Part shown: piece after piece, positions 34,032-46,270 of the stretch
Position numbering within the stretch: position 1 is the stretch's first letter
Layout of the letters: each line of letters begins with the position of its first letter
Assembly (NCBI GenBank): GCA_944990035.1
Contig: CALYLX010000060.1
Span: forward strand, 399,297 to 463,296
Direction: 5' to 3'
DNA from: Clitopilus passeckerianus
Lineage: Eukaryota > Basidiomycota > Agaricomycetes > Agaricales > Entolomataceae
DNA length: 64,000 nucleotides
Program-made: the position numbers and the translations under genes
The notes under the pieces: generated by a model
What the model was told of the DNA's origin: nothing
What the model saw: the letters and a program-made list of their open reading frames with translations, nothing else
The model's database searches: none

Positions 34032-34299
34032 TTAAATATAATGCGTGGAGCCGTCGGGACAAGTGCAAATGAGGGGGAAGCAAAACATAAGCCATGAGTG
34101 CTGCATGTTCAGATGAATCAGACACCTACATCCTCGAGTAATTGTCATATGTACCCTTGTAATCCAAGATGCATTGATCTTCGTACGGAATCCAGGTCCT
34201 TTTAAGGACGGTGTCGGATCCTTCAACTGGATTGGTCCCCGGGGCGGCAGCGACGATGGAAACGAGCGTTGCAGCAAGGCCGATAGCGAACAACTTCAT
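34032..34299 (-). pseudogene. Small secreted Cys-rich peptide precursor 5 (broken)
   Basis: ATG at 34299 opens MKLFAIGLAATLVSIVAAA, pro-region PGTNPVEGSDTV, dibasic LKR and TWIPYEDQCILDYKGTYD, so it belongs to the short subfamily. Two lesions: the second cysteine is Tyr (ILDYKGT against ILDCKGT), and the intron acceptor reads CTCAT where copies 1 and 2 have TTAG or TCAG, so exon 2 (CTCPDGSTHYI, stop at 34032-34034) can no longer be joined normally; unspliced translation stops after SRM. The TATA element is also changed. It makes a natural null for the family. Confidence 0.7.
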
Positions 34300-34381
34300 G
34301 ATTGTTTGAGTATTTGAGAAATCTGGTTTGTGGTCTGGTGGAGACTTTAGATTGCTTAAACTTCATTCGCCGTTATTGCTC

Positions 34382-34392
34382 GGCTTTTTAGA
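34382..34392 (-). promoter_or_regulatory. Degenerate TATA element of peptide gene 5
   Basis: Reads TCTAAAAAGCC at the conserved distance (83-93 bp) upstream of 34299; the second base of TATA is lost, in line with decay of the coding part. Confidence 0.45.
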
Positions 34393-35157
34393 CTGTAGAA
34401 GGAGCGGACAGAAATCAACTGAGGTACCCGACGACGACGAGAGACTGTTATCCTGTACTATAATGTCCAGGTCTTCTGGCCAAAAGTGAGACTTCCCTGG
34501 CATTAATTAAATGGGGTATCATCTCGTATTACCTACAGCTAGCCAATACGGTGACTTGCAAACCTTGCATCTGGAGAATAAGTGACACTCGAATACGACG
34601 GCCGTGCGCATCCCCAGACGACGCCACCGGGTTTTTGCAGAACTCTGATGCGCAGAACCACCACATCTCTATCTCCTCACAGATGCCTTCAGGTAGCCTG
34701 TACAATTATTTACTTTGCCCGCACGCATCGACTGACTAGACCACATGCTACGAGACCAGGGACTGAAAGCCCAGTCATTCTTCTTGACGTTTGGGATCAT
34801 GAATGTTACACCGACGGGACTTCCTCTGTCACGATGTTCATCGCCGACAAGCAGAAGCGCGAACAACTAACGCCGGCTCAGAGTCTTATAGTCCCCAAGT
34901 TGGGTTTATTTCTCTTGCAAAGCGAATCGAGGTCATATCCCCAATCAGGCAACAGCGGTGGCCCTTTCGCCTGCAGCGCCACCACTGATGGTAAACTTTC
35001 GAACAATCCAACCATCCGGAGAGACGCAGAGCAACCGTTGGCAATGTTGTATGTGGCACAGACTCAGGTGAATTTCGAGCTTCAACAAATGTGAATGATG
35101 ATATATGTCTATTCGAGAGGAGTCAAGATGTCGTAGAGATATTGGTTACGGAGGGCA
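34393..35157. other. End of repeat array, no gene
   Basis: Contains the last unit blocks (34597, 34870-34960). A plus-strand frame at 34582-35094 is long (170 codons) but covers repeat DNA whose counterparts in other units have different stops, so it is not called as a gene. Confidence 0.45.
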
Positions 35158-35748
35158 TCACGCAAACCGGAGACGCGAATGAGGCAGGCTCCCTGAAAGG
35201 CTCGTTTCCACCCATCGACCAGAGGGACCATCCGGCCTCCACGACATCCCATCCCACCATTTATGATAAACTGCCTCGTGACGGCCTGTATGAAACAAAT
35301 CTATCCTGTTAACGCCATGCGAAACAGCACACGGCCTCCCGTTCACAAGCGTTCCGCCGAGGTAGATGAACCCACTCCACCCATAGCCATCCCAGAACTT
35401 ATGGTATAGCGTCTGATCTCTCGCGACGAGAAACACATCCAGTCTATTTGGACCCCAAGAAACGACGGTGGGTATTTCGTACCATTCGCCACCAAGCCGT
35501 TCGTAACCCGTTTGATTCGGTAACCATATTTCCCCATTCCACCATTTGTGATGGAGGGCAAAGTCGTGTCCAATTATGAAGACGTCGACACGGTTGGGAC
35601 CCCAAGAAATTGGAACTGGATCGAGAATGGCAACTCCTCCGAGAGATTCCCAAGGAATCCAGTGGGTTCCGTTCCAGGATTTGTGGTATACAGCGGAATC
35701 GCCGCCAACGACGAAGACGTGATGTCGGTTTTCTGGAATAGAGGTCAC
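35158..35748 (-). CDS. PLL-like beta-propeller lectin-type protein (short)
   Basis: 196 residues made of about four repeats of the PLL-like (DUF346) type: each has a W-x-S/R-LGG start, a SWGPNR(L/V)DVF core and a (A/T)(L/V)(H/Y)HK(W/F)W(N/D)G end, for example VSWGPNRLDVFLVARDQTLYHKFWDG. Proteins with these repeats usually form a seven-bladed propeller binding sugars such as fucose. Here only about half a propeller is encoded and no signal peptide is seen, so it may be truncated, may have a lost or unseen 5' exon (sequence beyond 35748 still reads SLQPVTSIPENR but is closed by a stop), or may oligomerise. Fungal lectins of this kind are cytosolic and often defensive; that is inference. Confidence 0.65.
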   Translation of the reverse strand: MTSIPENRHHVFVVGGDSAVYHKSWNGTHWIPWESLGGVAILDPVPISWGPNRVDVFIIGHDFALHHKWWNGEIWLPNQTGYERLGGEWYEIPTVVSWGPNRLDVFLVARDQTLYHKFWDGYGWSGFIYLGGTLVNGRPCAVSHGVNRIDLFHTGRHEAVYHKWWDGMSWRPDGPSGRWVETSLSGSLPHSRLRFA

Positions 35749-36094
35749 TGGCTGGAGGGATTAAGGCGCGTCTAAGTTTTTTGAGCAAGATGGACATACT
35801 GGGTAGTTACTTGAGATGGTGCTCAGCCGTCACAATTGACGAGCTGGGTATTTGAGCTCTGCGTCGGGGACATCAGCGTAATTTCTAGCGTAATACGACC
35901 ACGCCAGCGTCACCCGAAGAGCATGAGTAATTCAAACATTATGAAAAAAATCCTATTTGATGGTTTTCTACTGTGGATAAGGCGGAGGTATGACCATGTC
36001 GTGGCAAGCATCCGTCGTCCCGAGGCGATTACAGGGAAGCCAAGGAGTCAAGGTGAACACGTGCAACATTAGATCCAGACCATGACACTAAAGC
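35749..36094. other. Intergenic, nothing recognised
   Basis: About 0.35 kb between the lectin-like gene and the F-box relic, which diverge from it. No motif stands out. Confidence 0.4.
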
Positions 36095-37423
36095 GTGACC
36101 ACAACTCTTACAAACATCGTCCATCTTGAGGCTGGTCCGATTGAACCTACCCACTCACAGATCTGCGACGATCTATCCAGCTCGTATGCAGAGAACGGGT
36201 CACTTGGTACCCCCGGAGCTTCATGCGGGACAATCTCTTCCCTCGCCGCGGAAGGTCAAACACTACATACCTGCTCGCTAGTTTCTAAATCCTGGTATCA
36301 TTTCTCCATGCTAACCTTTTGGTCACATAGCCCTCTCCTGCTGCATATCAATGACAGAGACAGCATCATACGGACAGAGAGACTTCGTGAACTCCTAGAA
36401 AACCCACAGTGCAAATTCATTTCCTACCCTCAGCTTTTGGTGCTCTGCTGCCTGTCCATTTCCTCTGAGCTACGAAGTCATCGGACCTCTATGACCGGGA
36501 TGTTTGGCGCCATCCTTAAACGTCTCTTAGGCTTTCCTTTGGATTTGACGGACATACGTATTGGCCGCATCTATCTTAACGGACGCGGTAAAAGATTTGA
36601 TCGGAAGACGACATCGCTTCTGGATCCAAGTGAGCTTGGGTTTCATGGTACCACATTCCCTAACCTCGACTCAATGCTTCAATTTCTCGCGCCGTTCAGC
36701 ACCCTGCAACGGGTCATCCTGCTCGGATGTGCGAAGTGGGAAACGACCCCTGACAGCCAGATTCAATCCCCGGGAATCCGAACAGGGCACCGATAGGAGT
36801 TGAAAGCATTGACCTTCAGGATCTACTCCACGTTGAGGTCGAACTCAGCGCCGGCTCGAACATCCCCACATCGCAGATACTGGAAAAAGCACCTGCTCTC
36901 CAGTCACTGCACCTTGCCAATCTAACTCCGTCGACATTTCATGTAGCTGCACGGGTACTTGGGCAGGTCGGCACCAGCCTCACCTCCTTGAGACTCCACA
37001 TCATGACATGTGAGCCTGGAAATTCAATCGGTCAGGAATTTTTGAAAATAGCAGTTTCAATTCGTTGAATTCGAAACCTCTAGATTTTCCAGTCAATCTC
37101 GCTTCAAGGGAGAACCTTTCGTATCTGGAAATTCGAGTCGACGCCCCTGATGGTGATCCAGATTTGATATGCGACTGGCTTCTCTACCTTCTTCCATCTA
37201 TCGAATCCGCTTCGATAGATGTGCGTTGCCTCGAGTTCTGCGATTGTATACATTTATTCAAGGATAACCACTGGAGCAAAGTAGAGAAAGCACTTTTATC
37301 AAATCGATTGATTCTTGGGGCCGCATTGAGTTAGGCTTAGTCGTGAGGAGAGGGTCGGAATTCCGGTCGCGTCTACCGACTTTAGAGGCGAGCAAGAAAT
37401 TGTATCTGATATCAGGGTATTGA
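36095..37423 (+). pseudogene. F-box/LRR-like protein relic
   Basis: Protein similarity runs through the whole interval but shifts frame. The 36095 frame has no ATG and opens at GTG. It carries an F-box-like stretch (LAAEGQTLHTCSLVSKSWYHFSMLTFWSH), then a leucine-rich region ending LDSMLQFLAPFSTLQRVILLGC. From about 36786 another frame continues IGVESIDLQDLLHVEVELSAG through LQSLHLANLTPSTF and LTSLRLHIMTC. From about 37065 a third frame gives LSYLEIRVDAPDGDPDLICDW. The last shift, near 37315, leads to RIELGLVVRRGSEFRSRLP with a stop at 37421-37423. Three frame changes with no proper intron borders mark a pseudogene. F-box proteins normally link SCF ubiquitin ligases to substrates; large families are usual in mushrooms. 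Confidence 0.6.
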
Positions 37424-38736
37424 GGAAGATAGCGAGATGGAAGTAGTTCATTAATTATCCATGCAATGTGCAATGCTTACCCCCTGGTATAGGGCAGGTA
37501 CTGACGAAAAGGGCATGCAGGTGCAGTCACCATATTGAATTGTCTTGCGAGGATTTCAATCGTGAGGGAGGAATTCCTAATGTATGAGTGATGCACAGCG
37601 CGTCGGTGAAGACTACGAAGGGGTACCCAATACATTGAAGGTGGCAACTCTTCTTACGAGCAACCGTCACGCTGTAGGATGAGGAAGGAAGCTCACTGGA
37701 GTGACATCAGATAAAGAGTACACAAATCCCCGAAGTCGATGAATCCTGACAAAAGCGGGCAGTTAGACCTCAGGGCAGGTGCCGCAGGGGTCAGCACAGG
37801 TACTTGCACCTGCTGGATGGGGGCAGATGATAGTGGATGGCGACAAATGATCAATTCAGGCGGCCAGAGGAAACATGACGCCGCTGTCTATCCACCTAAC
37901 ATGACTCAAGTCAATATGAGATGGCTTACGGATGCAAAAGGCAGAAGTCTAATTTGCGTCATGCGGGGAACATCTTCCACAGGTAGCGAGCTGTGGTGTA
38001 GGCAAGGCGCCCAGGACCCGCATGGTCGGTCGGTAATTCACCGGCAGGCCTTGAGGAGCTTTGTGACCGCGATGTGGGCGAAGTTTATTCAAAATCGTAC
38101 TATTCCTGCGCCTCGGCTTGTGAAGGAATGCAGGGGTCTTTTACGCGCGGTGACTAACTCAAATCATATAGGTTCGTGGACGGTAAATCCGATGATAATT
38201 AATCGTACAGAATAACAGATAGTTTAGGGTTAGAGAAAGCAAGGATGAGAACGGGACGCTGCGTCATAGAGGCGGGTCTCAAAGCTATACACTCCGTACA
38301 AAGACTTTCCAGAGGCCTGGAGCTTTGAACATGACGAAAGCGGCCGCCTGGTACCCGAATAACGAAGAGCAGGCAACATGGCGGTACAAAGAAGCCACGT
38401 CGGCAACGGGGATGGCAGCGAGATCGCAGAATATGACGTTGAACTTGGCCAAGGCGGTGTCGATAAGCACGATGAGCGGGGGTGGCTATTTGACAACAGC
38501 GCAATGAGCAGTGCAAAGGCGATGAAGAGGATTGATGAAATTGCCACGCACGGACCATTTCGTTGAAGTGCCACCTGGATTGAACCGGAGCTTAAAAATC
38601 GGAACCACACGAGGGCATCACAGTCAGCTCATTCCGTCCAGCACAAAACCCCAGCAGCTCGCTACACACCGCTGCCAATAACTCCCCCTCCTCATCGTCC
38701 TCCCCGTCCACTAACGATCATTTATACGCTCTCGTC
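37424..38736. other. Boundary region; possible membrane-protein relic at 38285-38610 (minus)
   Basis: About 1.3 kb between accessory and conserved parts. On the minus strand from ATG 38610 a frame reads MWFRFLSSGSIQVALQ, then SSILFIAFALLIALLSNSHP. The sense then seems to pass one base over into PLIVLIDTALAKFNVIFCDL and FGYQAAAFVMFKAPGLW (to 38285), so a small membrane-protein gene with a frameshift may have existed. A 158-codon plus frame (37739-38215) is unrecognised and I do not trust it. A pyrimidine-rich tract just before 38737 (CTCCCCCTCCTCATCGTCC) fits a RHO1 promoter. Confidence 0.3.
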
Positions 38737-39675
38737 ATGTCCGAAATCAGAAGGAAGCTTGTTATCGTTGGAGATGGTGCTTGCGGAAAGGTATGTTCGT
38801 CAAAACGAGTCAACCAACACCCCTCTTGTGGAGCGACTGCTGCAACTCGTGGCCTAGCTTCAATCCGCCTCCATGCTACTCCTCGCTGTTATATCAGAGC
38901 ACTAACTTGGTCCTTTCTCCTGTAGACATGTCTCCTGATCGTGTTCTCGAAAGGCACATTCCCTGAAGTATGTCACCAACAGCTTCATTCCAACGCGTGA
39001 ACTCACATTATTTTTACCTTAGGTCTACGTCCCCACTGTCTTCGAAAACTATGTTGCCGACGTTGAGGTCGATGGAAAGCATGTTGAGCTAGCTCTATGG
39101 GATACGGCTGGTCAAGAAGACTACGATCGTCTGCGACCTTTGTCCTACCCTGACTCTCACGTCATCCTCATCTGCTTCGCTGTCGACTCCCCCGACTCTC
39201 TTGACAACGTACAAGAGAAGGTTCGTATGACATATTATGACGGAGCCTACAAGTTCTGACTATGGCGTTACAGTGGATTTCTGAGGTCATGCACTTCTGT
39301 GCCGGTCTTCCCATCATCCTTGTCGGCTGCAAGAAGGATCTCCGCAGGGACCCCCGAGTGATAGATGAGCTGAGGAAGACAAGTCAACGACCGGTCACCC
39401 CGGAGGAGGTAAGTTTGAACCCCATTTTCCGCCCCTCGTGTTAGCCGCTCTTGGCTAGCGCCTTCGCTTCCCTTCTCGTGCTGCTGCGCAAAATAGACGC
39501 TAACGTCGCTTATCAGGGTATGGCCGTTGCCCAGAAGATTGGTGCAAAACACTACCTCGAGTGCTCAGCCAAGACTGGCGAAGGTGTCCGCGAGGTCTTC
39601 CAGTACGCTACCCGCGCAGCGCTGCTCTCGCGCACCAAGAAGCACCGCAGCTCGGGCAAGTGCCTCATCTTCTAG
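38737..39675 (+). CDS. RHO1: Rho1 GTPase
   Basis: Five exons (38737-38790, 38926-38967, 39023-39220, 39274-39408, 39517-39675) join to 195 residues. All small-GTPase boxes are present: P-loop GDGACGKT (split by intron 1), effector region [27 protein letters not shown], the G4 box in the form CKKDLR, and [15 protein letters not shown] polybasic stretch ([10 protein letters not shown]) precedes the CAAX box CLIF, expected to be geranylgeranylated. In fungi Rho1 activates beta-1,3-glucan synthase and the Pkc1 cell-wall pathway and organises actin. The region (L/V)[18 protein letters not shown] is the Rho-specific insert. Highly conserved and intact. Confidence 0.95.
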
Positions 39676-40106
39676 AGGAACCAACTAGACCCAGTTCCGC
39701 TGGAAGGCAGGGAGGATAGGGAGATAGATGCAGGATGAAGCACTGGTCATAGAGGAGCGGGAGCTTGTCGATGTCCTCAGGATTTTGGCTTGTTCTGTGC
39801 AGGTCACGCCAGTCTTGCGCTTTGATATTTATCCCAGTCTTCTCATTGACCTATCTTGATATTTCTACCATCTACGCATTCCGTGCTACCTTCGTATTCT
39901 TCGCCTTGCTTCACCCTTTCGAGCACTCATATCTTCTTGTCCCTTCGTAATCGATCGTATTAGTACAATACCCACTTTCGCTCCCTCTGAGACCGTTGTC
40001 TTTTGTTGTTCATTTACATATTGTCACGAATGTTCCACGTCCGTTGATCATGCAAAATGCTTGCCTCAACTCTAAGTGTGACAAGAAGGAACATACAAAA
40101 AGTAAA
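39676..40106. other. RHO1 3' region
   Basis: About 0.43 kb downstream of RHO1, pyrimidine-rich, most likely 3' UTR and terminator. No gene. Confidence 0.5.
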
Positions 40107-40178
40107 TACACCGAACGGGAATCGAACCCGTGCCGCTTGCTTGGAAGGCAAGCATGATAACCACTTCACCATCGGTGT
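40107..40178 (-). tRNA. tRNA-Gly (anticodon TCC)
   Basis: On the minus strand the sequence folds into a 72-nt cloverleaf without intron. Acceptor stem ACACCGA/TCGGTGT (7 bp, all paired) with discriminator A at 40107; D stem GTGA/TCAT; anticodon stem CTTGC/GCAAG closing the loop CTTCCAA (anticodon TCC, reads GGA); T stem ACGGG/CCCGT with loop TTCGATT. The B-box-like GGTTCGATTCC is intact. CCA is not encoded, as expected in eukaryotes. Confidence 0.95.
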
Positions 40179-40868
40179 TATACTAGACCTCCCGGAGTAA
40201 AAGCTAGAATCCGCTCTACCGAAAAAATAATGGTGGCCCTTAGGTCCCCGTTCAATTCTCGAACAAGGGCCTGGCGGGTATTTGCGGAGTAGCGACGTTT
40301 GCAGGAAGTTATAACTACTGATAAAATAAGTCAGTTATGCGACGACTAAGAATGTTTGAAGAGATGACGGAAATTGAGGCAGCGGCGGTTCAGATTGCAA
40401 ATTATTTCCCCGTCATCCGGCCCTCGAGACTCCCACAAACGCTCCAGGCGGTTAACGAACGGGAGAGGCCGAGGGGCCTCCCTCGGCGAAACTCAGCCTT
40501 GAGCGAGGGAAAATAACGAAGTTGGAATGCCGTTCGGGAAGGTGCTTGGTATCATCCTGGCGGTACTGCTGCTTGATGTAGAAGGGCAAAACCCACCAGT
40601 TTAACACGGGACCCAAACGGCATGACGATGCCATGGGTAAGTACTTGAGTGTCCATTTGCCAGTTGATGGTCGAAGATCGCGGTCAACACCTGCCTGATG
40701 CTCTCGGTGACCAGAAATTTCCTGACGGAACTTGCCGAACACGATATACATTGCAGCATTTCGGGGCCAATTCAGAAAACCGTATGTACAGGTAGTGCAT
40801 ATGGAAGGCGAGCATAGTTTCGCTATACGCATATGAGCTGAGAGGGTATATACACAATTGTTTGGTAT
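40179..40868. other. Intergenic, nothing recognised
   Basis: About 0.7 kb between the tRNA and the 3' end of the beta-glucosidase. Open frames on the minus strand (40452-40878) show no domain and are probably chance. Confidence 0.4.
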
Positions 40869-43349
<2,481 letters not shown>

Positions 43350-44339
43350 GGCCAACCGAGAGGTAACAAAACGCGAATGTGAGCTTCAAACCGCCAGGAC
43401 TTATATTTGAACTAGGAACGCGTCCACCCCCATACATGGTGACATCCGAGAAATGTCCGCCGTCGTTCGAAGCAGGAATCAGATTGGGATATGCAGGTGT
43501 TGCGACCGGACCCAGACGGCATTTAGCCGCAAAAAGAAACCAGGGACACTAGGGGACACTCCACTATTGGTGGATCAGATTTCGCCTTGGATTTACAGGC
43601 GGGCGAGCCCCCCGTTCAGCCTTGTAAGTTACGAAAGCATTCAACCCCTGACCATGCTCGAGAACCACCACCTCAACCGGAGCTATCTCAGCAGCCACCT
43701 TCCAGTCCTGAAAGAGGTTGCTTGACAGTTTTGGCAACCTCTGATCTACATAGAGCTGTTGAAGGAAGTGCCGTTGACGACGTCTCCCTCAGCGCCTTGG
43801 GAGTCCTGGCTTCGGTGAGAGATAAGCGACTGCATGATGAGACAGGAAGGCATTTCTTCGGGGAATCGTATAGCCGCGATACACTTGCTTGTTGCTGCTT
43901 ACCTAGGGCTTGGCAATTCAACATCAACTCAAGTTCCGCCGTTCTCTTGTTGTCGATTGCGCATGCATGTTATCACCATTTCTGTGGAAGAGCGCCCAGG
44001 CACGAACATATCGAGGGACATGGGCTATTCCCTGCACGAAAACGCAAAAATTAGTCTATCACTTTGACCCGTCATTCATTTATCAGCCTCAAGGATGTGG
44101 AAAACAGGGACACTGGCCGAGATCTATCAACATGAGGCTCATCGAGGCCGTCTGGAGGACGAGGTTCAACGGAACCTGTCAAAGAACCGACCTGTGATGA
44201 TACCAACCTAGGCTCAATACATTCGAGTGTCGATTCTCCGTGTCATGTGAATGGGCTTACACGCATGCACGGTCTATACAGGATTGTGCCTGCACGTTAA
44301 AAGGTACATCTGCCCTCGTGGATTGCTGCCGATACCTAA
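43350..44339. other. Intergenic region between divergent GH1 and CBM1 genes
   Basis: About 1 kb, expected to hold both promoters. Long overlapping plus frames (43587-44197) lack domains and are not called. A shared regulatory region for two cellulose-related genes is possible but not shown. Confidence 0.4.
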
Positions 44340-44932
44340 ATGGCCCACCTCTCGTTCTTCGTGCTCGCCGCTACTTATTTCGCAACTTGTACGGTACGAT
44401 CGCAAACCTTAATTCTTCTGACTTGTGATAATGACGTATATCGATTCTTAGGTTGCAGCAAATACCCCACGAGCTGCGACCTCGCCAACCGGCACAGCTA
44501 CGACCACAGGAGGTCCAAGGACGGACTATTGTTTCACAACAACGCTTCCTGTTCCCACTCAAACAACAACTGCTACGAATACACCTGCTCCCAATACTGG
44601 AGGAGTGATCCTGGTAAGATTATCCTTTAGCGGATTATATCGAACCTCTCTCTAACATTCTTTCTCCCCAAAAGTGGGGACAATGTGGCGGTAAGTTACC
44701 GATTATGATGCACGAACTACGAATGCTGCTTACGCTGGCTTAGGAATTGGATATAGCGGAGGTACAGTCTGTGCATCTGGTGGCACTTGCCTTTACGTCA
44801 ATGAGGTGCGTTCAGCGCGTTCGTCTCATGATCCTAATCCTGACCACCGCGCAGTGGTACTCTCAATGCATTCCCGGCCAGACCACCACCACCAGCGCTC
44901 CTCCCGCCGTTACGTATACCATTTGTGCATAA
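44340..44932 (+). CDS. Small secreted CBM1 protein
   Basis: Exon 1 (from ATG 44340) encodes a signal peptide MAHLSFFVLAATYFATCT and ends at a GTACGA donor. The next exon is a Thr/Pro-rich linker (PTGTATTTGGPRTDY, TQTTTATNTPAPNTGG). Then a fungal CBM1 built over three exons: WGQCGG, IGYSGGTVCASGGTCLYVNE, WYSQCIPGQTTTT. The aromatic and cysteine positions of CBM1 (W..CGG.GY.G...C.....C...N.WYSQC) are all present. The frame ends TYTICA, stop at 44930-44932, with no catalytic domain after the module. It may be a free cellulose-binding protein, or the 5' part of an enzyme gene that lost its catalytic part. Confidence 0.75.
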
Positions 44933-45330
44933 AAACGTCTAAGGACATGTTAATCCCGTAAATCATCTATTTTTGTCATCTAACTGCACGTCAGTGGAGC
45001 TCTTATCAAACCACTTGCGAGCACTCGCCCTTACCTCCAACTTCAAGGCCCATACGTGAACTCTGGAAAGAGTACCTGAAATTCTCCGGCCACGCGTATC
45101 CGGGGTACGTATTTCCGAGAAAGACACGATACATTATCTCCCGTGATTGAGAAGAACTTGAGATACACCGATAATTTCCCAAGGTAGATAATCCGATCAT
45201 TTCACAGTGAGCTCAGGTTCCTCCGCCTTGGAATTGAAGTCGTGTCGCGTTCTCAGCTTCGGATGAATAGACGACGTCTTGGATCTTGACGACGACGACG
45301 ACGATAGCGACGATATAGGACACAGGAGGA

Positions 45331-45869
45331 ATGCTGTTCTCAACGAATGTAGCTCAGGCGATTATGGCTGGTGCGCTCATGGTGGGTGGGGTTCACGGCG
45401 ACTGAGTGGTTCCTGGGGAGTTGAGACTTACCTCCGTGGATAGGCAGGGGAATCGATGCTCGTGCCAGACCTTCCGACGAAAACGTCTACTCCCACTGCG
45501 TCTATCGTGGCTTCTGCTGCGGTAATGGCGACGACTCCGTGTTATAAGCCTGAGTTCCACGAAAATCCTGTCCCCATGGTGTGTATCTATAGCCGCTGAT
45601 TTAAGTTTCCTTGCTGAAATCCATATGATAGTGGTCTCAATGCGCAGGTGCTTGCATTTCCAAGTCGGTTTTGGCACGTCTAATTTGTACATGATGACAG
45701 GCAAGGATTATAAGGGATCAACAGGGTGCGTTGCTGGAGCAGAATGTCGATACGTGAACGAGGTGAGAATTGTAGGTATATTTTGCGGGGATGAATCTAA
45801 AGTGACTTTTCGTAGCACTACTCGTCATGCCAGCCCTTTCAACAAAACGACGTTATCGCCTGCACATGA
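45331..45869 (+). CDS. Second CBM1-like protein (diverged)
   Basis: A short first exon (MLFSTNVAQAIMAGALM, ATG 45331) can be spliced over 45382-45442 to AGESMLVPDLPTKTSTPTAS and on to TTPCYKPEFHENPVPM. A CBM1-like module follows on three exons with the same intron positions as the gene at 44340: WSQCAG, KDYKGSTGCVAGAECRYVNE, HYSSCQPFQQND, stop TGA at 45867-45869. The first CGG is CAG and the binding-face Trp of WYSQC is His, so cellulose binding may be weaker or changed. Signal peptide weak. Probably a tandem duplicate of the upstream gene; whether it is expressed is unknown. Confidence 0.5.
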
Positions 45870-46270
45870 TCCTTCACGAGTGAAATGCGAACCATGTCGG
45901 AGCCCGACTCGGATATTGGTTAGAGCTCTGGAAGATGGGAGAGGTTTCGCCACGCCATAGGCGTGCGAGGAAAGGAGGAATTTGATAACTTATTTTATAC
46001 CATCTCGTAGCATCTTATACCCGCTGTCGTGACCTCCAATGACACTGTAAATTAACTTGAAAGCAGTTCTGGTTAATGTCAAAAGTCATTTTGCATCGGA
46101 CCGTAACTCCGTGATTGGCGATCCTCCCAGTGGAGGCTGTTGCCAAACAAGTGCAAGCTGTTTTCGGACCTGACGTTAGGCTTTACCGGAACGCAGGCAA
46201 CGTTCAAACTGCCCACCAACGGTGCCCATGCTGGAGAACCTCGCCTCTCGGTAGCTGCGTATAGATAAAG

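Larger units (their letters stand above)
32340..34970. repeat. Tandem array unit 5
   Basis: Last and most decayed unit: left-edge blocks near 32380-32520, 2H relic 3 with an internal duplication, broken peptide gene 5, the ACGACGGCCGTGC block (34597) and the right-side block near 34870-34960. Confidence 0.6.

Noticed and set aside
17290..35000. Basidiomycete pheromone/receptor (B mating-type) locus.
   Set aside because: The peptides have signal peptides and lack a CaaX end, and no STE3-type receptor signature was seen in the seven-TM genes.
17290..35000. CRISPR array or bacterial-type repeat system.
   Set aside because: Repeats are multi-kilobase gene duplications in an intron-rich eukaryote, without short regularly spaced repeats.
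34582..35094. 170-codon plus-strand frame after peptide copy 5.
   Set aside because: It covers repeat-unit spacer DNA; the equivalent segments in units 1 and 2 carry stops at other positions, so the frame is not conserved.
37739..38215. 158-codon plus-strand frame as a gene.
   Set aside because: No recognisable domain, no splice pattern, and it lies in a decayed boundary region; length alone is not enough.
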